A DNA stretch of 16,641 nt from Dunaliella salina (lineage: Eukaryota > Chlorophyta > Chlorophyceae > Chlamydomonadales > Dunaliellaceae): contig MU070091.1 in assembly GCA_002284615.2 (NCBI GenBank), positions 45,446-62,086 of the forward strand, given 5' to 3'. The notes under the pieces are model-generated. The model saw only the letters and a list, made by a program, of their open reading frames with translations, was not told where the DNA came from and made no database searches. Below are positions 8,199-16,530 of this stretch, piece after piece. The position numbers were made by a program, and so were the translations under genes. How positions within the stretch are numbered: the first letter of the stretch is position 1; the number at the start of each line of letters is the position of its first letter.

Positions 8199-8779
8199 CC
8201 TCATAGTCTTAGTCTGTGTCTTAGTCTTAGTCTTAGTCTCAGTCTGAGTCTTAGTCTAAGTTTTAGTTCTAGTCTCAGTTTTAGTCTTAGTCCTAGTCTT
8301 AGTTTTAGTCCCAGTCTTAGTCCTAGTCTGAGTCTCAGTCCTAGTCTCAGTTTTAGCCTTAGTCCTAGTCTTAGTTTTAGTCCTAGTCTTAGTCCTAGTC
8401 TGAGTCTCAGTCGTAGTCGCAGTTGCAGTCTGAGTTTTAGTCCTAGTCTTAATTTTAGTCGCAGTCTTAGTCGCAGTCTTAGTCGCAGTCTTAGTCGCAG
8501 TCTTAGTCGCAGTTTCAGTCTGAGTCTCAGTCTTAGTCTTAGTCTTAATTTTAGTCATAGCAGGTCATAGTCATAGTTTCAGTCTCAATCTTAGTCTTAG
8601 TCTTCGTTTTAGTCTTAGTCGCAGTCTTAGTCTTCGTTTTAGTCTTTGTCTTAGTCTGAGTCTTCGTCTCAGTCCTAGTCTGAGTCTTCCTCATAGTCTT
8701 AGTCTGCGTCTTCGTCTTAGTCTTAGTCTTAGTCGCAGTCTTAGTCTTAGTCTTAGTTTCAGTCCTGGTCTTAGTCGAC

Positions 8780-8791
8780 TTAACTAGTTAA
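8780..8791. repeat. 12-bp palindrome at the first array reversal
   Basis: TTAACTAGTTAA is a perfect palindrome sitting between the last TTAGTC-oriented unit (GTCTTAGTCGAC) and the first GACTAA-oriented unit. It marks the symmetry centre of the large inverted array. Confidence 0.85.
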
Positions 8792-8796
8792 CTAAG

Positions 8797-9535
8797 GCTG
8801 CGACTAAGACTACGACTGAAACTAAGACTAAGACTGCGACTGAGATTGCAACTAGGACTATGACTGAAACTAAGACTAAAACTAAGACTGTGACTAAGAC
8901 TGCGACTGAAACTGAAACTGCGACTAAAACTGCGACTAAGACTGTAACTAAGACTAAGACTGCGACGGCGACTAAGACTGCTACTAAGACTAACACTAAG
9001 ACTGCAACTGAAACTGGGACAAAGACTGCGACTAAGACTGCGAATAAAACTAAGACTAAAACGAAGACTAGGACTGAGACTAAGACTAAGACTGAGGCGA
9101 AGACTAAGACAAAGACTGCGACTAAAACAAAGGCTAAGACGAAGACTAAGACTAAGACAAAGACTAAAACGAAGACTAAGACTGCGACTAAGATTGCAAC
9201 TAAGATTGCAACTAAGACTATGACTGACGGCGACTAAGACTGCTACTAAGACTCAGACTGAGACTGAGACTCAGACTAAGACTGCGACTAAGACTGCGAC
9301 TAAGACTGCAGACTGAGACTAAGACTAGGACTGACTGAGACTGAGACGCAGCTGCGACTAAGACTGACTGAGACTGAGACTAAGACTGAAACGAAGACTA
9401 AGACTAATGCTGCGACTAAAACTAAGACTATGACTAAGACTAAAACTAAGACTAGGATTAAAACTAAGACTAGGACTGCGACTAAAACTCGGGCTGAGAC
9501 TCAGACTAAGACTGAGACTCAGACTAAGACTAAGA
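8797..9535. repeat. Hexanucleotide array, inverted orientation (GACTAA)
   Basis: About 740 bases of GACTAA-type units and variants (GACTGC, GACTGA, GACTAG, GACAAA), the reverse complement of the unit at 7589-8775. A plus-strand Thr-Lys/Thr-Ala frame stays open for about 125 codons (8860-9237), but it follows from the repeat period and is not evidence for a gene. With the first arm it forms an imperfect inverted repeat with arms of over 700 bases and only a short centre. Confidence 0.95.
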
Positions 9536-9540
9536 CAACG

Positions 9541-9600
9541 TTGCAGTCATAGTCCTAGTCGCAATCTCAGTCGCAGTTGCAGTCTTAGTCCCAGTCACAG
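9541..9600. repeat. Short return of TTAGTC-oriented hexamers
   Basis: About ten units in the original orientation (AGTCATAGTCCTAGTCGC and on). The change of direction falls at CAACGTTG (9536-9543), again a short perfect palindrome. Confidence 0.85.
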
Positions 9601-9829
9601 TCCATAGAGTGGCATCTGGTTGTTGACCATGCTGAAAAAAAAATCAGTATTCATTATTATTCAGTCCAATCATCATGTCGTTTTTAATTATTATTATTAT
9701 TACGAACCTCAATCCGTCTTAGCATTAGTAGTAGAAGTGGTGAGTACTTACATGCGTCGCACAAGACCCAAGGGCATTTGACGCCTGGCGGGGGCCATCT
9801 TCGTCTTAAAAATATTGTCACGAATTGTT
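9601..9829. other. Upstream flank of element A; AT-rich
   Basis: Non-repetitive apart from a poly-A run near 9635-9643 and (ATT)5 at 9687-9701. It may hold the 5' leader of the element that follows, but no promoter or terminal repeat is recognisable. Confidence 0.5.
9687..9701. repeat. (ATT)5 microsatellite
   Basis: Five perfect ATT units, with other ATTATT words nearby at 9651-9660. Confidence 0.9.
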
Positions 9830-10435
9830 ATGGAAGTAGAAAATGCTCTCCCCAGTAGCCTAGACAGCCCTTCCCCAAACAGTCAACATCAGACAGAGGT
9901 CCACACATGCCAAGGTAGAAGCACTCACAAGAAGAAAATATCCCAATGCAGAACAGCCGCGAGCACAAGCACACAAGATACACCCCACTCAACCCCTCTT
10001 GACCCCCCCCTCACAGGCCCTGCCCCCACAGCCCACTCAGACCCCACAAATGGGGGGCAAGAGGCCCAGAGGGAGACGATACCCAACAACACTCCAAGAG
10101 CATAACCCACAATCAATGATAACCCCTCGTCCCCTACTTCCAAACACACCAGGCACTGATGTTCCCCAGTGGCTCTGGAATCATGAAAAGGCTGTTGCGT
10201 TAAGCGCAGTTGAAGCTGGCAACACTGTTTTTTGCTATGACCATGTAATACTAAAAATTTCGGGCTGGCAACATTTGTAGAAGTACAAGAGATCCTCTCA
10301 AGAAATGCAGCAAAAGCAACACAAAGTACAATGGCACCCCGTCACCACTGAAAAATGGGCCTTACCCATTTTCCAAAATGACGGGCTAAAATTGGCCTAT
10401 TCAAAGCATGTGCCAAGAGAACTAAACTAGACCCA

Positions 10436-10629
10436 TGTTGCCAGCTCTGCTGGAGCCCATTAAGCAAAGAACGCACCTTTGAAAGTCAAATCCATGAGAT
10501 TATGCCCACCTGTGATACCTCCCACCGCACATACCATGTCGGGACTGTCTCATAGATGTCAAAGCATGCTCCCAAAATGATCGGGCACTGGACAAACCAA
10601 AAAATGAGCACTGGGACTGCCCTGCATGC
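10436..10629 (+). other. PHD/RING-like zinc finger of element A
   Basis: The order of ligands is C-C-x2-C, then PTCD, RTYH, IPC-x2-C and WDCPAC. This is a Cys4-His-Cys3-like layout with the Trp two residues before the last CxxC pair, as in PHD fingers. PHD domains bind histone tails in known proteins; that role here is inference. The reading frame changes between RTYH and IPC, so the present copy cannot encode an intact finger. A related finger sits on the minus strand at 13435-13620. Confidence 0.62.
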
Positions 10630-11405
10630 GCCTCTCTGTCAGACTCCCAAAAAGCGGAAAGGATCAACTTCTCGGAAGACTGCGTACTGATTTATGAGGT
10701 ATGGCATCCCAAATTGAAAGCTGCTGATATGTTAGAAATGCACCCATACCTAAATGCTCATGTGCAAGCCTTTGACTTGGAGGAAGGACCAGAACATATA
10801 GAAGACTTCTTTGACAGTGAGATAGGCCTAGACAATCTTGTTAACCAAGGCTTTAAAGGCAACCCTCAGAGCCTATCTGACTCTACATGGCCCTCAACTA
10901 TCGGCTGCGCCATTCGCAAGAGTGTCACCTTTGACTTCCAACCTACCAACCCCCAGACAGATATCATGCCAAAATGGCAACGTGATATTATCATATGAAT
11001 TGTTGATGAAATGAAGGAACTTCTTCACCCTGCCACACCTGATAAGGTCGCCATGCCAGCACAAATTTCGGAGGTAATCACCACTGAATGCACCTGTATA
11101 TACCATGCCAATGGCAAGTGCGTTGGCATGCTCACTGTAGACAGGCTCATGACCCTGCTAGAGGTATATGAAGCAGCCAAAAGTGCAGGCATCCATGCCA
11201 CCATTCAACCACCTCTCCAGAATTCAGCAACTGAAATTATGAGAATACTCTCTCGTCAAAAGTTTAAACGAAAAGACCTTCCAGCCAAGAGCAAAAAGCT
11301 CCACACTTCTAACACACTGATCACACCTCCCCACATCCAATTAACCCTGCATGAATGGTGCATGGTTTCCACAGAAAGATCTTCCAAACCCCTTAAATTT
11401 GGCGA

Positions 11406-11650
11406 GACCTCAACACCTACTTCAGCACAAACTGCCGAGACCAGGTCTTTGGAGCACACGCAGACACACTTTCTGTGCGCTACACAGGCTTCTCCTTCTG
11501 CCATCCCCCATATGAGGACGAAATAATGTTTAATCTCACGCGCCATGCAGTGCAATCCTCCCTCCAAACCACAGATCCAGTTGCCACCTTCATGCTCCTG
11601 CCCCAATAGAGAGGCTTCAGCTGTAACGCTTATATGAGCTGGCTTAACCA
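11406..11650 (+). other. PPY-motif, adenine-methyltransferase-like segment of element A
   Basis: In this frame the residues include DLNTYFS, VFGAHADTLS, then TGFSFCHPPYEDEIM (PPY at 11505-11513) and about 20 residues later ATFMLLP. The spacing VFG...G-x-F-x-x-(N/H)PP(F/Y)-E-E-x-M...F-x-x-x-P resembles PCIF1-type and other N6-adenine methyltransferases, in which (D/N)PP(F/Y) holds the target base. Here His replaces Asp/Asn, so even an intact version may lack activity. Assignment is by motif only and moderately weak. A TAG interrupts it at 11607-11609. The next frame continues with MQLIVVWNPKAREAL (11758 on). Confidence 0.42.
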
Positions 11651-12040
11651 ATACCCACACCTTGCACAAGTGCTTACCAAATTCCCTGCCAAATCAATTC
11701 CTGGCACCACAACACTGGTTTGATACCATACCCAATCCCACCCTACCTTCTTATTCTATGCAACTCATCGTTGTCTGGAATCCAAAAGCCAGAGAAGCAC
11801 TAGGTGGCGCCAACAAAGGTTGGTTTCAACACCTCAAACAAGATGTTCCGGCTCACTGGCTACTCCTGGATCTTTTGATCCCAACACCACTGCGTACCCT
11901 CAACCACCTAGCATCAAATACTTTTCCCAGGAAACAGAAATTCCAACCACTTTCCCTTGACATTCATAGCTGTTCACACAAGTGCCTTCAGGCAAGGGCA
12001 GCCTTCACACCTGTCAACTACAAAAAATTGTTCACATCCT

Positions 12041-12330
12041 AAAATCAAGGGCTGGAGAGAAATCACCTGCACTGACGGCAGTGTAATTAAATAGGAAGAT
12101 GATGATTCCCCACCACTTTCTGGTTCAGGTGCTTACAAACCGGGAAGGGACACTACTCCACCCTCCCAACATTTATAACTGCACATAAAACCCAATGGCC
12201 ATAAGCCTACCAATACCATCACCAGGGCAGAAGTTGTGGGTATCCTTGTGGCACTCCAACACGAGCAAACTAAAATTGCCACTGACAATGCATCCTGCCT
12301 CTTCCCTAGTTCTAAACGAAGTCTGGGTAC
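12041..12330 (+). other. RNase H domain of element A
   Basis: This frame reads CTDGSVIK (catalytic Asp codon 12074-12076), SGSGAYKPGRD, PTNTITRAEVVGIL (Glu codon 12230-12232) and KIATDNASCLF (second Asp codon 12284-12286). TDGS / RAE / ATD at these spacings is the classic RNase HI signature. Two stops (12092, 12176) interrupt it. Beyond 12300 the similarity to the C-terminal His/Asp part is unclear and the frame shifts again. RNase H fits degradation of the RNA strand during retrotransposition. Confidence 0.72.
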
Positions 12331-12537
12331 ATCAAACTTGTACCTGATACACGGTATCTGTCAATGGTGCAGCTGCAGCTCTCCAAGGCAAAACATGTGT
12401 ATCCTTGCGCGAGTGCAGCATTTGCAAACATCCCAGCCCTTGTTGCGATGACACCAGCATGGACACATTTTCTGGGGTCACCAATAGGGTAGTGAACACC
12501 AGCCCCAAAAGTCAATCTACCACCCTATACCTGGCTC

Positions 12538-12931
12538 CTGTTTGTGAAAACCCGGGAAATGCGCCTAGGATCCTGGCGGACAATTCCCTAGTTCCTCATT
12601 GGCTCTGTTTCTGGCTCTCTCCTAGGCTAGCTGTGTCTAGTGTAGGTTTGAGGGCCTTCTGGCGTGGCCTCTAACTTTCCAGTTAGAGGTATGTCATTTG
12701 AGATCACTGTCCTGTACATTTCAGAAATAGGTGGTTTAAGGTCCAGGGCCTAGGCAACTCTAGCGCAAAGGACGGAACCACTGTTTCCAGCAAGCCCCAG
12801 GAGGAGTGATTCTGTGTTGGCTCAGCTGCTCTTCCCATCAGAAGCAGCACACAGATTTCGGATTCCTTACACCAAAAGCATACTCCCTGTGGTTGCTTGG
12901 CTGCCCCGCTCTCCCCAGAGCTCAGACAGCT
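12538..12931. other. No gene recognised; junction between the two convergent elements
   Basis: This separates the 3' side of element A from the 3' side of element B. It contains a perfect 9-bp hairpin at 12668-12689. No clear poly-A, target duplication or terminal repeat could be assigned to either element. Confidence 0.5.
12668..12689. repeat. Perfect hairpin, 9-bp stem and 4-base loop
   Basis: CCTCTAACT and AGTTAGAGG pair perfectly around TTCC. Its position between two convergent element remnants could suit a 3'-end structure, but no U-tract or poly-A tail supports this. Confidence 0.75.
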
Positions 12932-13408
12932 CTACTCAGTCATTGACCGTGCTTTAAATGTTTTATATGTACGTCCAATATCAATTAGGGATAAGTGAAC
13001 ATTCTCAACAATTGGCTCCGCCAGTTCCTCCAGAGCTAGATGAATATCCAATCCAACTGACCATACTACCCAATCCAGGATACTGCAGCAATCGAGCAAT
13101 AACAATAATATGACGCGACAAAAGTATGCCTTGCTGCGCACGGGGTGGCCCTGGATTGTGAGCCAGTGGCTGTCTGGAGGCTCTGTGGTTCCCTCAAAAA
13201 CTTGACAGGTGAGTTGTCTATAGTGGCATTACCGGTTGGTGAGTGTTGTTGTGGAAAAGCAAGGCTGCCTGTATGAGATTGCTCAAATCTGTGGACATGC
13301 GTTTTGAATTCAGGATCTTGAAGGAGCGCAGATTCCCACGTGGAATGCCAGGCAACTTCAATCACTTCTGTTTCTTCTGCTATTGTGGATGTTTCTCTCT
13401 TTTAGAAC

Positions 13409-13433
13409 TTGTGAGTTTAATTTGTGAGTTTAA
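13409..13433. repeat. 13-bp period tandem duplication
   Basis: TTGTGAGTTTAA occurs at 13409-13420 and 13422-13433, immediately beyond the C-terminal end of element B's finger. Confidence 0.85.
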
Positions 13434-13434
13434 T

Positions 13435-13620
13435 ACAAGAAGGACAGTCCCAAGTAGGCAATGAATTTGCTTGGATGCGTTGAGAAGGGGTGTAGAGGCT
13501 GTGATGGAGCAGGCATTTCCAGTGGAATGTGCGCTGGCGTACGTCACATTGAGGCATGTCAGTATAATTACCTTCTTCACATGCACGTTCTATGCTTGCG
13601 GGAATTCAGCAGATTTGGCA
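13435..13620 (-). other. PHD-like zinc finger of element B
   Basis: The minus strand reads TCQIC, a TGA stop, then MPQCDVRQRTFHWKCL and WDCPSCIKL. The ligand order C-x2-C / C / H-x2-C / C-x2-C and the WDCP-x-C ending match element A's finger (MPTCD, RTYH, WDCPAC). Shared residues outside the ligands support common descent rather than chance. Confidence 0.62.
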
Positions 13621-13715
13621 AGTATCATCCTGTATTTGGCTTCTAGGGAAGGGTTCAAGTTGGGCTACTTTGAGTTTTGTTTTTTGTAGTGGCAGAGCCC
13701 AAATTTCAATAATCA

Positions 13716-13739
13716 TTGGTTCGGTTCCCATTGAACCAA
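13716..13739. repeat. 7-bp hairpin in element B
   Basis: TTGGTTC and GAACCAA pair around a 10-base loop. It coincides with the codons for the EYLVQWEPNQ string on the minus strand and is probably incidental. Confidence 0.5.
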
Positions 13740-14470
13740 GTATTCTGGTTGTGATTAAGCGTCCGAGGAGCCTTTCCTTCTTCTGCTTAGCGTTTGCCAG
13801 TCGTGGATGGCTTGGATTTGAAGCTTGTGTTTAAAAACGGTGTTTATGGCATGAGAACTCTGGAGTTCTGCATGCTGTTGTTTATGATCCCACAAAGAGG
13901 CTGCATCGAAGAAATGTGTACTCGCAATGGGTGCCACCGTGAATTGGCCTGTGAGATTTCAGTGGAAAAAGTAGGGAATGATTTGGAGTTGCGTTTAACT
14001 CTTTTGGAGATTTGCGATTCTGGAGTTAAGTGCAATATTAATATGATGAAGGCTAAGCAGGGCAGAAGGTCGTTTGTTACTTTGAGCACCCTGATTGGAT
14101 GGAGCACGCAGGTTCTGTTGGGAAGTCCAAGTCCATCCCATGGGTTATTTTGAGTGAGTATATTTTGATTCAGAAGTGGCAAAGTTTATTTTTCTGAATT
14201 CTAGAGCATTATTTAGTGTAGCATCAGTATATGCAAAGATGTGTTCTGTGGTGGATTGGTCAAGATTATTGCAATTTGCAAGGAAATTCAGCCTATTATG
14301 AGCAATACTTTGCTTCTTCTTTATGTTGTCATAGGAGTTCAGTGTGTTGGGATCTAAGACGTGTGTTTGCCCTTCAGAAAGGATAGAAGAAAAACTTGAA
14401 ATGCCGCTTTCATGAGTGTATGGACAATGCAGGCAATCAGCCTTGGAAGTGTAAGGGTTTTCGGTGTCCA

Positions 14471-14490
14471 AAGGGTTTACAAGGGTTTAC
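14471..14490. repeat. Tandem 10-mer AAGGGTTTAC x2
   Basis: Two perfect adjacent copies followed by AAG. The GGGTTTA core equals a register of the plant-type telomere unit, but two interrupted copies carry no weight. Confidence 0.8.
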
Positions 14491-15631
14491 AAGTATAAAC
14501 CTACAGCAAATTTCTGGCTGGTTGACTGCTGGAAACTGCTACGGAGTGAAAGGTATCAATGGAGGGTAATTGATCTTGAAGGGGTCAGAAATAAGCCACT
14601 TGCATGGATGCTGATGCACTGCCCGGCACATAAATTGTACTTAAACATTTGGTTTATATACTTCAGTGTTTGACAGCAAGGGCCTTGGTAACCGTCAGCA
14701 ATATTTTGTAAAGTAGCAGATTGGCTGCGTAGAAGCAAGCTGATGATCCTGCTGTGCCCTGACTTATCATTGACGCTGGTGGTGTGTGCAACAGCATTCC
14801 TGTAGTGATGTTCCACTGTCATGGTTGTCCTAGGCCAAAATTCCGTCTGTCTCCGTAAAGAATTGCTGCAGCTGTGCAGGTTTTTGTCTCTGTCCAAGTT
14901 TCTTTTAGACAGCCGAGAGTACAGAGGTGCCCTGGCGGTGCAAATCAGCTTGCGAGCATGGTGTGACGGGGAAGGCATAAGCTTTGCTCGGTATGACAGC
15001 AGTGAGTATTATATCTAATGTTTGCTTGGGGCGAGCATGTGATCGTTCAAGCTGTTGCAATTCGTCAGAGAGTTTTTGGGTTTACTCTGCAGTTGATGAG
15101 ACCAGTTGAGGTCCATGGTTATTAAGAAGCCCGAGTTGCAGAAAGGTTCAATAGGGTGCATGCATGGAGCTGGTTCGCCTTGCACCAAAATTCTTCCAGT
15201 CAGTAGGTGTTTGGCGAAATTTGACATGTTTGTGTTACCACGCAGCTGTGCGCTTTCTTTGCTGTGCAGGATGCAGGTGACCTTGGGTTTGTTACCTGAG
15301 ATGACAAAATGTGCCCAATCTGCAGAGAGGGAGAGCTTTATGGCTTGGAGTAGTAGCAAAGATGAAAAACAGAAGGAAAACATACTATTTTTCTATGCTG
15401 CAACTCCTTGTGCTGTCTAATGAAGTCTTGCACATCTTTTCTGTACTCTAAAATCCTCGTGCTTGCCCTCAATCATGGCACCTCTTCCCCTCCCTTCTGG
15501 AACGGCAACGAAACTGTGCTTCCTCGCCTCTCCTACAGCCAGGGAATTAATGCTGTCTGAATTTCACTTTACGCAGACCCACTTAAAAGAGGACAACCCA
15601 AACAGACTGCCCCACTCAGCAAGACATCCCC

Positions 15632-15886
15632 ATGGCAAGCTGGTTAAAAAAGACATCAGCAATGACCCAGTTCTCAACCCTAGGCACCAAGACCAGGTTC
15701 CTTCAAGAAATTCGAAAAACTACCCTCTGACCACCAACAAACCCCTTGTTAGAGGAATATGCCACCCACAGACGACACCTCCTCTCACCACACTCCTCAC
15801 CTGGCCCAAAACTGGGGCCTGTAAAGTCCAAAATTTTAAACTGGAGAGGGCGGGCACACATTGGATGGCAGCTGCCATGTATGTGA
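15632..15886 (+). pseudogene. Possible ORF remnant, unrecognised
   Basis: From an ATG this frame reads MASWLKKTSAMTQFSTLG, then TRFLQEIRKTTL, a TGA at 15728-15730, then LLEEYATHRRHLL and KSKILNWRGRAHIGWQLPCM. The overlapping frame 15463-15900 is open without a stop for 145 codons but has a less protein-like composition. I cannot tell which, if either, was coding and recognise no domain. The region may be another eroded element fragment. Confidence 0.25.
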
Positions 15887-15947
15887 TGGAAAACGAGTGA
15901 ATAATAACAATTAATGAACTTTCTTGCCCCACCTCTTCCCACATCAG

Positions 15948-16041
15948 CTTGGTCTTAACACTCACATGGCCACCAAGCTTGCTTTGAAGCTTCGTGCTCA
16001 TTCTGTCCAGTACGCTGGCAAACTGGCTAGCAGAAAGCAAG
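15948..16041 (+). CDS. Possible single exon of an unidentified gene
   Basis: A 94-nt segment lies between a good acceptor (pyrimidine-rich ...CCCACATCAG) and a donor (CAAG|GTCAGG). It encodes LGLNTHMATKLALKLRAHSV followed by QYAGKLASRKQ, phase 0 in and phase 1 out. The composition is that of a basic amphipathic helix, and the codon usage (GCT, CTT) resembles the transporter exons. I do not recognise the protein, and no neighbouring exon was found. It could be chance. Confidence 0.25.
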
Positions 16042-16444
16042 GTCAGGCACAGGGCACTGCTGACGACCCACCTGATCCTCATGGACTTTTTTATACCTCT
16101 GCATTTGAGGTTATAACCCATGTATAATTGTACAAGGTGCCTTGGCACTGGGTGTCGTCCTCTCCTTAATTGATGTGGAGCGTAAGACTAGGCAGACTAA
16201 GGAGACTTGCGGAAACACGCACAGGGGCAAGAAGGGTCCGTGATCTCCTCGGCCAGCGCAATACCTGGTCTTGCCTGGAATCTGGAATTATGTCTGGTGG
16301 TACTTGATAGTTATGACCTGAGAAAAGGTCTGTATTGTCACATGGAGAGTGTCTTCGCTGCCTGCGCGGTTTTTCTTTGCTTTCTCCACCCAAATGTTGC
16401 AGCAAGCAGAGCTTACTAAGCACTGATTCCATTGAACTGGCTGC
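16042..16444. other. No gene recognised
   Basis: Short frames only, with no repeats of note. It runs up to the terminal repeat at 16445. Confidence 0.5.
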
Positions 16445-16530
16445 CTAAGTTGCACAGTCCGGGGATACGGGCACGGATACGGGTACGGGTACGGGAACGG
16501 GTACGGGTTGCTTGGTACGGAGGATACGTG
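16445..16530 (+). mobile_element. Left end of a second foldback-family transposon
   Basis: It begins CTAAGTTGCACA, identical to the first 12 bases of the element at 8014, then diverges slightly and continues with GGATACGG/GGTACGGG hexamers like the subterminal part of the first copy. The matching right terminus is not within the window, so this is either a longer, possibly autonomous, member running off the end or a truncated one. The end coordinate marks only the hexamer-rich part. Confidence 0.65.

Larger units (their letters stand above)
7589..8775. repeat. Degenerate hexanucleotide array, TTAGTC orientation
   Basis: Roughly 1 kb of hexamers near GTCTTA with recurrent variants (GTCTCA, GTCGCA, GTCCTA, GTCTGA, GTTTTA), interrupted by the foldback element at 8014-8198. 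The first 100-150 bases are the most eroded. Higher-order copies exist: 8273-8341 matches 8345-8413 with about three differences (72-bp period), and 7841-7905 matches 7931-7995 (90-bp period). A 12-bp GTCGCAGTCTTA super-unit repeats near 8458-8516. Long Ser-Leu or Thr-Lys open frames here arise only because a six-base unit keeps frames open. Confidence 0.95.
9830..12537 (+). pseudogene. Decayed mobile-element ORF (element A): PHD-like, methyltransferase-like, RNase H
   Basis: This is a once-continuous protein of roughly 850-900 residues, now split across all three frames. In order it has a low-complexity Ser/Thr/Pro-rich N-terminus (9830-10280), a PHD-like finger (10436-10629), and a segment with VWHPKL...HPYLNAHVQAF (about 10700-10790). 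Next come a conserved middle with LDNLVNQGF, VTFDFQPTNPQTDI and KCVGMLTVDRL, a PPY-motif segment, and an RNase H domain. Breaks include a deletion inside the finger near 10528, TGA at 10996-10998, a shift near 11400, TAG at 11607-11609, shifts near 11745 and 12040, TAG at 12092-12094 and TAA at 12176-12178. No reverse transcriptase or endonuclease is seen. RNase H suggests a retroelement origin. From memory it resembles a multicopy family of a prasinophyte alga, unverified. It is almost certainly non-functional. The 3' limit is approximate. Confidence 0.72.
12932..15383 (-). pseudogene. Decayed mobile-element ORF (element B), PHD-like family, minus strand
   Basis: From 15383 down to about 13700 most of the coherent peptide sequence lies in one minus-strand frame, broken by stops (for example after APSKH at 15015, SITLH at 14556, THSK at 14145 and KGSSDA at 13755). 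It contains DLNWSHQLQSK, TMTVEHHYRNAVAHTTS, ADCLHCPYTHES and, near 13745, EYLVQWEPNQ, a chromodomain-like string. A shift then leads into a PHD-like finger (13435-13620) and a segment VAWHSTWESALL...HVHRFEQS (13365-13270) that parallels element A's VWHPKL...HVQAF. The 3' part ends near 12932 with DIGRTYKTFKA. No methyltransferase-like or RNase H part is present, so it is truncated there. It is a relative of element A in the opposite orientation. Function beyond the finger is unknown. Confidence 0.58.

Noticed and set aside
8256..8558. Minus-strand Thr-Lys repeat frame of 100 residues
   Set aside because: Also a product of the hexamer period.
8860..9237. Open frame encoding a Thr-Lys/Thr-Ala repeat of 125 residues
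   Set aside because: Same cause as the Ser-Leu frame: it is the inverted hexamer array and no real protein features flank it.
7589..9600. Hexamer array as a CRISPR array or telomere
   Set aside because: There is no repeat-spacer alternation, and the TTAGTC unit with heavy variation and internal inversion does not match any telomere type known to me.
13794..14153. 119-codon plus-strand frame as a host gene
   Set aside because: It is antisense to the coherent minus-strand element B frame, whose finger and motifs explain the region better.
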